Of a DNA stretch of 44,617 nt, positions 35,114-44,081 are shown in pieces. Within the stretch, counting starts at the first letter, position 1; the number at the start of each line of letters is the position of its first letter. Below the pieces are notes generated by a model. The model ran no database searches. It saw only the letters and a program-made list of their open reading frames with translations, and was not told the DNA's origin. A program made the position numbers and the translations under genes. This DNA is from Gemmatimonadota bacterium (GTDB lineage: Bacteria; Gemmatimonadota; Gemmatimonadetes; Palauibacterales; KS3-K002). The stretch covers positions 699,331-743,947 of the forward strand of contig CP070812.1 in the NCBI GenBank assembly GCA_020344015.1. Reading direction: 5' to 3'.

Positions 35114-37525
35114 TCACTCGTACCTCAGCGTCTCCATCGGATCCACGCGCGCCGCTCGGAGGGCCGGCGCAAGCGATGCCGCGACCCCGGTGGCAGTAAG
35201 GACGAGGGCGATGAGCGTGTAGATCCTCCAGTCCCATGGGTTCGCGTCGTACAGGACCTCGCGCATCGCCGGTGCTAGTAGCGCCGCGAGGGCCACTCCA
35301 ATGGCGAGCCCGAGGACCAGCTGGACCAGGCCGTTCCTGGCCGTGAGCCAGAGGATGCGACCCGCGTCGGCTCCCAGGGCCATCCTGATGCCGATCTCCC
35401 GGGTGCGGCGCCGGACGAGGAAAGCCATCACGCCGTAGAGTCCGACCGTCGCGAGCACGAGTCCGGCGAGGCCAAAGACGACGAACAGCACGGCCACAGT
35501 GCGTTCGGGCATTGTGTCTTCGTTGATGAGGCGGCCTAGCGAGTCGACCTGATAAATGGGCAGGTTGGGGTCGATGGCCGCAACCTCGTCGCGGACCGTG
35601 GGGACGAGGGCGAGAGGGTCGCCCGCGGTTCGCAGCAGGACGCTCATGGTCCGCCGTGTGCTTTGCGAGAAGGGCAGATAGATGCCCTCCGAGCCTCGCT
35701 CGCGCCGGCGCTCCATCGCCAGGTCCGGTGCGACGCCGACGATCGTGCGCCAGGGGCTCTCCGAATCGAGCCCGCCCAGCTTGAGCCGCCGGCCCAGGGG
35801 ATCCTGGCCCGGGAAGTAGAGTCGGGCGAACCGTTGATTGATGATCGCTACCGGCTCGCTCTCGGCGTGATCGATGGTGGAGAACGAGCGTCCTGCCAGG
35901 AGCCGGACATCGAGAGCACGGAAGAAATCGTCACTGATCACCGCGAACGCAGCCCAGGGCAGATCCCGGTCACGGTCCTGGCTTTGCTCCTCCGTCTGGA
36001 AAGGCCGCACATAGTTGCTAACGCCCGGCGGCCGCGTAACGATGGCGGCGGACAGTACCTCGGGTCGACTCTCCAGACGGTCGAGCAGCTCACCGTAGAA
36101 GCGCTCGATGTCCAGGCGGTCTGGGTAATCCTCAGAGCGCAACTCGGCCCGGGCCGTGAGCACATCCTCGGTCGCGAAGTCGAGCTCGCTGGCCGTCTGG
36201 ATCAGCACGCCCTTGACCATCAGTCCGGCCACCGTCAGCAGCCCGCACGAGAGAGCGACTTCGGCGACGACCAGCGTTCGGCTGAAACGACCGAGACGGA
36301 GACTGGAGCTGCGGCTCGCATCCTTGAGCACCTCGTTCATCTGGACGCCGGTGGCCTTGATCGCGGGCCCCAAGCCGGCGAGTATCGTCGCGGCCAGGAT
36401 GAGGGCGAAGCAGAAGCCGAGCACCGTCGGGTCGATCTCGACCCACATCCAGAAGAAGGGAAGCTGATCGGCAAGCGCCCGGTTGACGAGCGTGACGCCC
36501 AACTGGGCGAGGCCGATTCCCAGCGCGCCGCCCAACGCCGCTATCGCGAACGCCTCGGCGAGATGTTGAGTGATGAGCGCATTGCGGCTGGCGCCCAGCG
36601 CCGCTCGAATCGCTACGTCTCGGTTTCTCGCTGCGGCACGCGCCAGTAGGAGATTGGCCACGTTGGCGCAGGCGACGAGCAACACGGAGGCGACGACGGC
36701 AACCATGATGTTCATTAACAGCGCGTCGCGCTTCTCGACGATGTGCTCCTTATAAGAGGCGACACTCGCGCCTGTACCCTCGTAGCTCTCGGGGTAAGCG
36801 AGCTCGAGACGTCGCGCGAGCGCCGCGAACTCGGCGCGCGTCGCGTCCAGTTGAACGTCGTCACGGAGGCGTCCGAAGGCGCGTATTTGGCGGTTGCCGC
36901 TCGGCTCCGCCGAAGGATCGAGCTCGAGCGGGATCCAGAGCGCCTGCCGGTAAGGGAACTGAAGGCCCTCGGGCATGACGCCAACCACGGTCCGCTGCTG
37001 CCCGTTCACTCGGACAGTTCTACCGGCGATCGCCGGGTCGCCGCCGTAGCGGTCCCGCCAGAGCCTGTGGCCGAGCACGACGATCGGCTCGGCGCCGGGA
37101 CGTTCGTCCTGTGGAAGGAAGCCCCTGCCCAAGGCAGGTTGTACTCTGAGCGTCTGGAAGGTGTTGGCGGTGACCGCCGCGGCCTCGACGCGCAGGGGAC
37201 GGCCCTCCGCGCCGGCCAGATCCATATTACGCTCGACAAAACCGGCCAGGCCCTCCAGCGTGGTCTGCGCGTCGCGCCAATTCTGGAATTCGTGGGTGTT
37301 CAGCCAGATGTCGAACCTGTTCCGGGGAACCTGGTCTCGGAATACGTAGACCAGGCGGTCGGGCTCCTGGAAAGGCAGATCGCGCAGCATCCCGTGGGAG
37401 ATGCTGAACATCGTCGTCGTCGAGCCGATCCCCAGGGCGATAGCCACGGCGGCGAAGATCGCAAGGCCCGGGGCCCTGGCCAGCAGCCGGAACCCGTTGC
37501 GAAGCTCTCTGAGCAGACTGTACAT
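35114..37525 (-). CDS. ADOP-type orphan ABC permease, tandem copy 2
   Basis: An 803-residue paralogue of copy 1 with the same domain order and start ('MYSLLRELRNGFRLL'; GTG 37555 is the conserved alternative start). Differences from copy 1 are spread along the protein, with a cluster in the second periplasmic domain ('RPPGVSNYVRPFQTEEQS' against 'RPPGDNYNTQRFQMEGGS'). If the periplasmic domains contact substrate or partners, this cluster is where the copies would diverge in function. It is the 5'-most gene of the minus-strand run 37525-29055 and is divergent from the ICMT-HEAT gene, with about 174 bases for both promoters. Confidence 0.93.
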   Translation of the reverse strand: MYSLLRELRNGFRLLARAPGLAIFAAVAIALGIGSTTTMFSISHGMLRDLPFQEPDRLVYVFRDQVPRNRFDIWLNTHEFQNWRDAQTTLEGLAGFVERNMDLAGAEGRPLRVEAAAVTANTFQTLRVQPALGRGFLPQDERPGAEPIVVLGHRLWRDRYGGDPAIAGRTVRVNGQQRTVVGVMPEGLQFPYRQALWIPLELDPSAEPSGNRQIRAFGRLRDDVQLDATRAEFAALARRLELAYPESYEGTGASVASYKEHIVEKRDALLMNIMVAVVASVLLVACANVANLLLARAAARNRDVAIRAALGASRNALITQHLAEAFAIAALGGALGIGLAQLGVTLVNRALADQLPFFWMWVEIDPTVLGFCFALILAATILAGLGPAIKATGVQMNEVLKDASRSSSLRLGRFSRTLVVAEVALSCGLLTVAGLMVKGVLIQTASELDFATEDVLTARAELRSEDYPDRLDIERFYGELLDRLESRPEVLSAAIVTRPPGVSNYVRPFQTEEQSQDRDRDLPWAAFAVISDDFFRALDVRLLAGRSFSTIDHAESEPVAIINQRFARLYFPGQDPLGRRLKLGGLDSESPWRTIVGVAPDLAMERRRERGSEGIYLPFSQSTRRTMSVLLRTAGDPLALVPTVRDEVAAIDPNLPIYQVDSLGRLINEDTMPERTVAVLFVVFGLAGLVLATVGLYGVMAFLVRRRTREIGIRMALGADAGRILWLTARNGLVQLVLGLAIGVALAALLAPAMREVLYDANPWDWRIYTLIALVLTATGVAASLAPALRAARVDPMETLRYE

Positions 37526-37699
37526 GGCAGCGATACCGGTTGGTGAGGCAACCACTACACCTTACGCTGCAGCTGGGAGGCCTGTTTCGTGCGGGCTGCT
37601 CGGCGGCGCGGCTGGCGGATCGCTGCCCCTTCCTCTGCAATCTCAGCGCTGCGGGCCGGAGGGTGAGAGGCTAGACTTACAACGGGAGAGGAGGGCCTC

Positions 37700-39415
37700 G
37701 TGGCTAGATGGAACTTGGGGGATATCCCTGTGAACCGCCGAGCTCTGCAAAGCGGATTCCTGTTGCTGCTCGCCGCCGTATTCACGATCGGGCTGAGCTT
37801 CGCGACGGTGGAGCTGCCTTATCTCATCGACGACGCCCTGCAGAACACCATCACCACACCGAGCCTCGACTCGCACGCGGATGAGGCGAGCGTCCTCAAG
37901 ACCGAGCTGTTCATATCCCACTTCAAGCTGCGCCTGATCGGCTACGTCTGTTTTGGCTTGATGGTGTTGGCCATAGTCGCCGGATTCGCGACACGCAGGA
38001 GCGGGCTCGCAGTTCTCGGCGCCATCGGGTTCATGCTTCCGGTCTTCGCGCAGTTCGCCGCCGTGATGTTCTTCCTCGCCGGCCTCGGCGTGCTGAACAT
38101 CCTGTGGCTTCCGGTTCTCGATATCTCGTACGAGCTGCAGCGGCTGGGACTGATTATCCGGGCGCCCTACGACCTGCTGAGCTGGCTCTTCCGGCTGGTG
38201 GGTGTGAACGGGTACTGGCCGATCGTCTACTTCTTCATTGGTAGCGGGCTGCTTGTCTTCTTCCTCGGCACCTTCGCCTGGTTGTCGGCGCGGGCCCGCA
38301 AGCAGCAGGTGGCCGACTTCTGGGTGTACCGCATCTCGCGCCACCCCCAGTACCTCGGTTGGATCCTCTGGAGCTACGGCATCTACTTGTTGTTGTTGCA
38401 GGGACGATACCCGAAACGCTCGTGGGGCATCGAAGCGAGCCTGCCCTGGCTTCTCTCGACCCTGGTCATCATCGGCGTGGCGATGCTCGAGGAACTGAAC
38501 ATGCGACGCCGGCACGGCGAGGCGTACGAGACGTATCGCCGGAGTGCCCCCTTTCTCTTTCCGCTGCCGGCGTTCGTGGAAAAGCTCTTCGCGCTGCCGT
38601 TCCGCCTCTTGTTCAAGAAGAGCCAGCCCGAACGGAAACAGGAGGTGGCGGCCGTTCTCTCGCTCTACGCGGTCCTTCTGATGGGTACGTCCGCGCTGCT
38701 CTACGGCGGTGGCTGGAGGAGAACGACGGCGCTCATCACGCCTTCCCCGAACGTGGCCGAGATGGAAGAGCTCGCCGCTCGGTTGGTGGCAGGGCCGAAC
38801 CGGCTCTCCCACGGACGGTGCGGAGACTGCGAGCGGCTGGCGGCCTTCGGCGAACCCGCCGTGGACTACTTCATCCCACTCGTCCAAAACGAGCAGGCCG
38901 AAGTTCGAATTCTCGCCGCTGAGTATCTGGGGAAGATCCCCGCCGGACGGTCGGTACCGGCTCTGCTGACGGCGCTCGACGATTCCGTAGCCAACGTCCG
39001 GTGGTATGCGCTTCGCGCTTTGGCGGCTATCGGCTCGCGTGAAAGCGTCGAACCGATGCTGAGGCTGCTGGATGATCCGGACCCCAGGGTCCGAACCCGG
39101 GCCATGCGGTCGCTGGCCGAGGTGGGGGTGGAAGAGATCGTCGAGCGAGCCGACGTAGGATTGAGTGACCTCGATTCGTGGGTTCGCGTCTCGACCTTGG
39201 AATCGCTGGGAATTCTGGGATCCGAGAAGGCGCGGCCCCTAGTGACGGAACGTTTGAATGACGAGTCGGCGTGGGTGAGACAGGCCGCGGTGGTCGCGTT
39301 GCTGAAGATCGGTTCGCCGGACGCGCGTGAAGCGCTGCTGCAGGCGTTAAGCGATGAGGACTGGGAGGTGCGTTTGTACGCGGCGGAAGCGTTGCGGCGC
39401 CTTCCGTCTGATTGA
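37700..39415 (+). CDS. ICMT-like membrane methyltransferase fused to HEAT repeats
   Basis: A 571-residue protein from GTG 37700 with GAGGAGGG just upstream. About seven hydrophobic segments in the first 340 residues surround a motif typical of isoprenylcysteine carboxyl methyltransferase/PEMT-like enzymes: 'YRISRHPQYLGWILWSYG' and 'MLEELNMRRRHGEAYETYRR', which bind SAM and close the active site. Residues about 410-571 form a HEAT/PBS-lyase-like solenoid ('VRILAAEYLGKIPAGRSV', 'VRWYALRALAAIG', 'VRTRAMRSLAEVG'). Bacteria lack prenylated CAAX proteins, so the acceptor is probably a lipid or small molecule. The HEAT part suggests a protein-protein contact. A hairpin follows at 39446. Confidence 0.85.
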   Translation: MARWNLGDIPVNRRALQSGFLLLLAAVFTIGLSFATVELPYLIDDALQNTITTPSLDSHADEASVLKTELFISHFKLRLIGYVCFGLMVLAIVAGFATRRSGLAVLGAIGFMLPVFAQFAAVMFFLAGLGVLNILWLPVLDISYELQRLGLIIRAPYDLLSWLFRLVGVNGYWPIVYFFIGSGLLVFFLGTFAWLSARARKQQVADFWVYRISRHPQYLGWILWSYGIYLLLLQGRYPKRSWGIEASLPWLLSTLVIIGVAMLEELNMRRRHGEAYETYRRSAPFLFPLPAFVEKLFALPFRLLFKKSQPERKQEVAAVLSLYAVLLMGTSALLYGGGWRRTTALITPSPNVAEMEELAARLVAGPNRLSHGRCGDCERLAAFGEPAVDYFIPLVQNEQAEVRILAAEYLGKIPAGRSVPALLTALDDSVANVRWYALRALAAIGSRESVEPMLRLLDDPDPRVRTRAMRSLAEVGVEEIVERADVGLSDLDSWVRVSTLESLGILGSEKARPLVTERLNDESAWVRQAAVVALLKIGSPDAREALLQALSDEDWEVRLYAAEALRRLPSD

Positions 39416-39445
39416 CACGCCGCGACGATAGAACCGATGAGGAAA

Positions 39446-39472
39446 CGGGGCTGCTTCGATGATGCAGCCCCG
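39446..39472 (+). terminator. Hairpin after the ICMT-HEAT gene
   Basis: Nine-base arms 39446-39454 and 39464-39472 (CGGGGCTGC/GCAGCCCCG) with a 9-base loop, 31 bases after the stop and followed by CTCCTCT. It also lies downstream of the convergent minus-strand gene ending at 39516, so it can serve both. Confidence 0.65.
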
Positions 39473-39515
39473 CTCCTCTACGTCTGCCGAGAGCGCCCTT
39501 CCTGCAGACGCGCGC

Positions 39516-40142
39516 CTAAGCTGTATCCAAGTAGCGGTGATTGCAGTGGTCGTGGCCCTGCATCAGAGTCCTGTTCCGCTCCATACTCAGGTTCGGGTTG
39601 AACGCTGTGGGCCAGTAGTAGTCCATGTTGCAGACGGCGGCATGTCCGATCGCTCCGCCGAGGCCGGCTGCCTCGTAGGTCTCGGCTATGAGACACTCGG
39701 TGACCCGCAGTTCGAAAGCCTTCTCGTTATCCTCCACAACTTCGTGTGTGAGTATCTCGGAATACCTTGGTGGCCGGAACTGGCTCACGAAGGTCTGGAA
39801 ACTGGTGTCGGGCGCTCGCTCTGCCTGCATCTCTCCAATGCTTCGGCCGTACTCGGCTGAGTTGAGATTCAGCAGACGGATGGTTTCCGTTTCGCCCAGC
39901 TCTTCCTGAAGCATCCTGATGAAGCGGAAGAAGCTTCGGTTGTTACGCTCGGACTGTTGTCTTTCCGACATGGTAAGGTCTTGAGGGACGTCAAACTTGT
40001 GCTGATCCTGCTCTTGCGAGGCACCATCGCAGATCCCGACGCTCGGCAGCTTACAGAGACCCAGCCAGGCCATCGCACAAGCCGGGGCCGTTCGGGCCAG
40101 AAGTTCCCGACGGTTCAGTTTGTACTGATTGTCACTTGTCAT
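39516..40142 (-). CDS. Tat-exported L-2-amino-thiazoline-4-carboxylate hydrolase-like protein
   Basis: A 208-residue protein. The N-terminus has a twin-arginine motif ('NRRELLART') and a hydrophobic stretch to about residue 30. The mature part resembles the ATC hydrolase family: a helical region ('FRFIRMLQEELGETETIRLL'), a conserved 'TECLIAETYEAAG', a cysteine-containing 'HAAVCNMDYYW' and a C-terminal 'QGHDHCNHRY'. The named family member opens the thiazoline ring in the L-cysteine synthesis pathway of Pseudomonas; most homologues are uncharacterised and cytoplasmic. Export makes that reaction unlikely here, so only family membership is claimed. It is a single gene with no close neighbour on its strand. 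Confidence 0.7.
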   Translation of the reverse strand: MTSDNQYKLNRRELLARTAPACAMAWLGLCKLPSVGICDGASQEQDQHKFDVPQDLTMSERQQSERNNRSFFRFIRMLQEELGETETIRLLNLNSAEYGRSIGEMQAERAPDTSFQTFVSQFRPPRYSEILTHEVVEDNEKAFELRVTECLIAETYEAAGLGGAIGHAAVCNMDYYWPTAFNPNLSMERNRTLMQGHDHCNHRYLDTA

Positions 40143-40382
40143 GGTGTCCTTCCCGGTTCAAGGATTAGCAGGAGCCGGTGGGTCTCAGTACAAAAAACAT
40201 TCCGTGGCGACTGTACCTAGATTAGATGCGCTCCATGCGGGATTAGTTGTGTGGAGCGGCGAAGGAGCCGTCGGGGCTGGAAGGGGATTCGTCCGGTTGC
40301 GGGACACTCGAGTCCCAGAGGCGGACGGTCTCAGGTTCGGGGGTCTGTGTGGTGCGGTGGGGTGTTCGTGGGCGAGCGCGTC
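40143..40382. other. Intergenic region upstream of the ATC-hydrolase-like gene
   Basis: About 240 bases with no convincing open frame. It must contain the promoter of the minus-strand gene ending at 39516. I see no clear -35/-10 pair. Confidence 0.4.
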
Positions 40383-40637
40383 TTACCAGCGGGCTCGGTA
40401 CCCACGTGAATCCAGATGCACAAAAGGGCCGTGCACCGGATTCGCCCCATAGACTGCAAGGCCGCCGGGGATGACTCCGGCCGGAGCGGTCTCTTCCATC
40501 CTGTCGATGACTCTGGCCAGTAGTCGAGCGTCCTCGATGTCGGACCGGCCGTCACCGTTCAAATCGTCCATGATACCATCGCCGTCATTGTTTATGTAGA
40601 TGTCGGCGGCGTCTCCCCACAGGTGTCGACTGTAGGA
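40383..40637 (-). pseudogene. C-terminal remnant with EF-hand/dockerin-like motif
   Basis: An open frame of 84 codons with no ATG before residue 23 and a stop directly upstream at 40638-40640. The encoded segment contains an EF-hand-like calcium loop 'DLNGDGRSDIED' preceded by another acidic run ('NNDGDGIMD'), then 'ARLLARVIDRM', and ends 'HGPFVHLDSRGYRARW'. That ending resembles the C-terminus of DUF882/M15-like peptidoglycan peptidases of this bacterial group, in which acidic 'DDLNGDGRSD' inserts also occur, as far as I recall. With no start and no N-terminal catalytic part, I read it as the tail of a decayed gene. A small expressed peptide from ATG 40571 is possible but less likely. Confidence 0.6.
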
Positions 40638-40946
40638 TCATTCCAGGATTCGAACAACTAGCATTAAGGCAGGGCGTTTGTCTAGAGACGGGCCTCCCCT
40701 GTATGGGCATGCACGCCACAATCGCGGTTGACCTGACGGTAGATGCTCGAACCTGGTGAGGCCAGTCGCGTGCATACAACAAGACGCTCGACCTGAAGTG
40801 GCTAGCCTGTCGATGATCTGACGGCTAGACTGAACGGGACGTTTCCTGGGGATGCGGAATGTGCCTCGCACGGTCCGCTGAAGCTGAGGGGATGGCCACG
40901 GTAGAGGAACGACTGGCGGGAGAGGACGCGAAAGTGGGGTGTCGGA
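40638..40946. other. Gap between gene remnant and S41 peptidase gene
   Basis: About 310 bases in which I see no gene of substance. The minus-strand frame 40638-41543 is mostly a shadow of the S41 gene. If the upstream remnant was once a full gene, its missing 5' part should have lain here, but no trace of the peptidase domain is visible in any frame. Confidence 0.45.
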
Positions 40947-42497
40947 ATGAAGCGGATTCATCTTATTGGCGCGGCGATCGTGATGGTGATCCTGATTGTA
41001 CTGTTCGTTTATCCGGGGAGGGGAAGCCGGCCCGACTACCCGTTGGTCTATCACTATCAGTCCGAGAGCGACCCGTACGCCAACGTCTCCACAGCCGCCT
41101 GCCAGCAGGATCTCGATGTCTATGTGCGGCTGATCGATGAGGTGCACGGCGATCCGTACTCCTTCGTACCCGAAGAGGCGTTCAGGGCCAAAGCCGCGGA
41201 GATGAAAGCCCGCGTGGCAGCGATGGGTGTAGACAGTATTCAGCTCGTCGATTGTTACTTCTACCTGCAAGAGCTGGCAGCCGTGATGCAGGACGAGCAC
41301 ACGGATATTTCCATCCTCAGCGGTTGGTGGGACGCTATGCCGAGCGCGTTCCCGATCAGGGTCAAGATCGTCGATGGGGTCTTCTATGCAGCGGAGGATC
41401 TGAGCGGTAGCGGGATTCCATCGTACGCGGAACTGGTGAGCATCGACGAGGTGCCGCTCAGCGCGGTACTCGCCGAGATCATGCCTTACCAGAACAACAC
41501 GCTCCACCATTACAAGCTTCAAGCGATCGAGGAGGAATTCCACTTCTGGCTCCAGGCCCGTTCGCGCCTGGAAGCGCCGTGGGACGTCGAGTACGTGTCT
41601 GACGGTGAGTTACGGTCGGTGAGGGTTGAGGGGATCGATCGCCAGGAGTTCCGAGAGCGGACCGAGCACGAAGAAGGCTATTCCGCTTACAGCCTGGACG
41701 TGGAGGGCGTGACGGTCCCGGTGCTGGATATTCCCAGGTTTTGGTATCCGGACAAGGCGGGCTACCAGTCGTTCATGGACAGCTTCTTCATCGCTCACGC
41801 CGAGGATCCGTATCTGGTCATCGATGCGCGACGTAACCCGGGCGGTGACGGCCGCTGGGGCTTCTACGTCCTGGACTACCTGACCGACGCGGAATACGAG
41901 ACGATGAAGCGCTTCACCCACAGGGTGAGCGAACCGTACAAGGCAGTGAGACGCTACTACATCCGCGACGAGTATTACCGGCGCGGGATCCCATTGGTCC
42001 TCAGCTTCCCGCCGGTCTACCGCTGGCTGGGCGATTACGGTTGGAGGAAGGAAGCGGAGGAGATCTTGAGCGCCGATGTCGGCACGTATTTGGAGCTTGG
42101 CGGTGATCCATGGGACCGGGACGAAGGCAAGCGAACGTTCGAGGGCGAGACGTTCCTGCTGACGTCGCACTACACGAACTCGGCGGCGGTCGTCTTCGCG
42201 GCGGCCTTCAAGTACAACAAGATGGGTACCATCGTTGGGCGCGAGACCGGCGGCCGGGAGTCCTTCATGAGCGACCCGATCTTCATCGAGCTCCCCGGAA
42301 CGACGCTACGGGCGAAGATACCCGTCGCGATTCTCGAGTTAGTTGGAGACAACCCGAGCCGCGGGGTGCTGCCGGATGTCGAAGTCGAGTACTTGATCGA
42401 GGACTACGTAGCGGGCCGCGACCGGGACCTGGATGCGGTGCGCGACCTAGTACTCTTCTCACTGCAAGGTAGAACTGGGGGCCCAGGAGGAGTCTGA
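40947..42497 (+). CDS. S41-family peptidase with N-terminal signal anchor
   Basis: A 516-residue protein. The N-terminal hydrophobic segment (about residues 5-24) is a signal anchor. Residues about 50-200 are a helical and PDZ-like region, and the C-terminal half is an S41 crotonase-like core: '[16 protein letters not shown]' (oxyanion strand), '[19 protein letters not shown]' with the nucleophile Ser412, and 'GRETGG' with Glu433. His118 in 'QDEHTDI' would complete a tricorn-like Ser-His-Glu arrangement rather than the Ser-Lys dyad of CtpA, since I see no lysine at the expected place. The role is probably degradation of peptides outside the cytoplasm. tRNA-Arg lies 40 bases downstream on the opposite strand. 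Confidence 0.85.
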   Translation: MKRIHLIGAAIVMVILIVLFVYPGRGSRPDYPLVYHYQSESDPYANVSTAACQQDLDVYVRLIDEVHGDPYSFVPEEAFRAKAAEMKARVAAMGVDSIQLVDCYFYLQELAAVMQDEHTDISILSGWWDAMPSAFPIRVKIVDGVFYAAEDLSGSGIPSYAELVSIDEVPLSAVLAEIMPYQNNTLHHYKLQAIEEEFHFWLQARSRLEAPWDVEYVSDGELRSVRVEGIDRQEFRERTEHEEGYSAYSLDVEGVTVPVLDIPRFWYPDKAGYQSFMDSFFIAHAEDPYLVIDARRNPGGDGRWGFYVLDYLTDAEYETMKRFTHRVSEPYKAVRRYYIRDEYYRRGIPLVLSFPPVYRWLGDYGWRKEAEEILSADVGTYLELGGDPWDRDEGKRTFEGETFLLTSHYTNSAAVVFAAAFKYNKMGTIVGRETGGRESFMSDPIFIELPGTTLRAKIPVAILELVGDNPSRGVLPDVEVEYLIEDYVAGRDRDLDAVRDLVLFSLQGRTGGPGGV

Positions 42498-42536
42498 GAC
42501 GAGCAAAAGCTCATGAGGCTCTCGAGGTTACGAAAA

Positions 42537-42610
42537 CGCGCCTGACAGGATTCGAACCTGTGACCTTCGGCTCCGGAGGCCGACGCTCTATCCAACTGAG
42601 CTACAGGCGC
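42537..42610 (-). tRNA. tRNA-Arg, anticodon CCG
   Basis: A 74-nt cloverleaf on the minus strand: acceptor GCGCCTG pairs with CAGGCGC, D-arm GCTC...GAGC, anticodon stem TCGGC/GCCGA with loop CTCCGGA (anticodon CCG, reading CGG), and T-arm ACAGG/CCTGT with TTCGAAT loop. The discriminator base is G. The CCA end is not encoded; a T-run follows directly. Confidence 0.95.
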
Positions 42611-42620
42611 GTGGACTGCT

Positions 42621-42649
42621 AAGTTATCGGGTGTGCCTCACGCAGGGAA
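42621..42649 (-). promoter_or_regulatory. Possible sigma-70-type promoter of tRNA-Arg
   Basis: On the minus strand, TTCCCT (42644-42649) and TAACTT (42621-42626) have a 17-base spacer and lie about 10 bases upstream of the tRNA 5' end. Each matches the consensus at only three of six positions, so support comes mainly from spacing and position. Confidence 0.3.
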
Positions 42650-42668
42650 GGCCCGAGTGGTGAAGCGT

Positions 42669-42707
42669 ATCGGGGCGTCACCGAAACGGTTACGGTGGCG
42701 CCCCGAT
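42669..42707. terminator. Hairpin downstream of the CHRD gene
   Basis: Fifteen-base arms at 42669-42683 and 42693-42707 (core CGGGGCGTCACCG/CGGTGGCGCCCCG, one T-G mismatch) with the 9-base loop AAACGGTTA. It lies between the CHRD stop (42770, minus) and the tRNA-Arg gene, so it probably ends the CHRD transcript. No T-run follows on the minus strand. Confidence 0.6.
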
Positions 42708-42769
42708 TTCGCAGTTGCCCGCCGGCTAGCTCCTCCGAGCCGGTCCGAGCCGGCCGCGGGTTCGCTGGC

Positions 42770-43870
42770 TCAGCCGCCGATTTCGGTCTCGCAATCGGCG
42801 GTGGGGCAGGGGTGCAGCGCGGGGTGGATCTGCCCGCGGATCTCGCCATCCGGATAGCGGACCGTACGCACGTTGACGTAGGCGGCGCTGCTGCGCATCC
42901 AGGTGAGCAGGGCAGCCAATGTCCCGTCGAAGCCGAGCTCGGGCCGTGGTACGATGTCGTCATCGGTGAGCGTGCCGTCAACGACAATCCCCGGCGCCGG
43001 AACGACTATCGGAGGGTCGGTGGTGAGGGCGTTCGATCCGTCGATCGGCAGCCCCAGGAGGACGGCGACGACGGGGCCGTTTGCACCCTCTCGTCCGAGG
43101 TGGATGTGAGCGGCCGTCACCCGCTCGATCTGGGTGGCCTCCAGGTGGAAGTAGAGTCCCGCGGTCCCGGCCGTGAGCTCGAACCGCGCACGACCGTGAG
43201 CAGGCGTATTCACCGGCGGCACCTCGTTCGCGCCATTGAGCACCGAATAGAAGGTCGTCGGCGGCGGCGGAGGCGGCGGGATCACGAAGGGGTAGATCTG
43301 CCCGCGGATCTCTCCGCTTGGGTGCCCGACCGTGTGCAGGTCGATGTAGGCGGCGCCGCGTCGCATCCATCCTGCCAGCGCAGCGACCGTGCCGTCGAAG
43401 CCGAGCTCCGGCACAGGGATGATGTCCTCATCGCTCAGGCTGCCCTCGATGGTGAAGACTTCGTACGTGGGCGCCTGGTCGGTCAGGGGCAGGTTGGCAA
43501 CGGCCGGCCCGTTCATGCCGCGCCAGCCCAGATGGATCTGCACCTGAGTTACCGCTGAGACGCGTGCCGCGATCACGTCGAAGCGAATCTCTAGCGGCCA
43601 TCGGGACCCGGTCTCGTCGTACCAGTACTGCGTGACCGAGAAGAAGGCCGCGCCGCGGGCGTCGGTATCGACGGGCGGAACGACCTGCGATCCTTCGAGC
43701 ACGGCGATGAACTCCGTCCCAATCGGGACATCGGATAGTGCGCGCTCGACGGGGTCCTCGGTGAGGTCCTCGTTGGGCCCCACCAGGGTTTGAGACTCAT
43801 TGCTGCACCCGACGACGACGGCGAGCGCGGTGATGGTCGCGAGCGTGGCTCGGAAGATTGAGCGACTCAT
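42770..43870 (-). CDS. Lipoprotein with two CHRD domains
   Basis: A 366-residue lipoprotein ('LAVVVGC', Cys22). Two CHRD (chordin-type) domains cover about residues 50-175 and 208-350, separated by a run of prolines. Each has the signature 'GSQVVPPV' or 'GANEVPPV', then 'IHLGWRGMNGP' or 'IHLGREGANGP', and ends 'GEIRGQIYP' or 'GEIRGQIHP'. In animals CHRD domains bind growth factors; the bacterial role is unknown, and they are common in surface proteins of Planctomycetes and Gemmatimonadota. Two HxHxG-type segments could bind metal, an inference from the conserved histidines. It is a single gene between the two tRNA genes. Confidence 0.9.
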   Translation of the reverse strand: MSRSIFRATLATITALAVVVGCSNESQTLVGPNEDLTEDPVERALSDVPIGTEFIAVLEGSQVVPPVDTDARGAAFFSVTQYWYDETGSRWPLEIRFDVIAARVSAVTQVQIHLGWRGMNGPAVANLPLTDQAPTYEVFTIEGSLSDEDIIPVPELGFDGTVAALAGWMRRGAAYIDLHTVGHPSGEIRGQIYPFVIPPPPPPPTTFYSVLNGANEVPPVNTPAHGRARFELTAGTAGLYFHLEATQIERVTAAHIHLGREGANGPVVAVLLGLPIDGSNALTTDPPIVVPAPGIVVDGTLTDDDIVPRPELGFDGTLAALLTWMRSSAAYVNVRTVRYPDGEIRGQIHPALHPCPTADCETEIGG

Positions 43871-44081
43871 GTGGCCTCCCGGTTTCGCGCGGGGAAGGTG
43901 GGAATGGGCTGTACGTCGGCGACAGGTGCAACGGGAGTGCCAGCACGGCCGCTTTCGCTAAGCCACTGTCGCGCAGTGGATTAGTGGATTTGGCGTGCGT
44001 GCGGGTGAGCGGGATTCGTCGAAAACCCGTCTGCGAACCGACGAATATCCAAGGGCAGGGTTGGGGGGGTAACTTGCCCGG

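Larger units (their letters stand above)
32536..37589. repeat. Tandem duplication of a 2.5-kb ADOP gene unit
   Basis: Units 32536-35014 and 35111-37589 are offset by 2575 bases and align end to end. They share the 3' end from AGATCACTCGTA and about 60 bases upstream of the ATG including GAGGCAACCACTACACC. A 96-base unrelated spacer lies between them. The boundaries were read by eye and may be off by a few bases. Confidence 0.88.

Noticed and set aside
37643..38887. Minus-strand open frame of 414 codons
   Set aside because: Antisense to the ICMT-HEAT gene; charged low-complexity translation without domains.
40638..41543. Minus-strand open frame of 301 codons
   Set aside because: Mostly antisense to the S41 peptidase gene; no recognisable protein.
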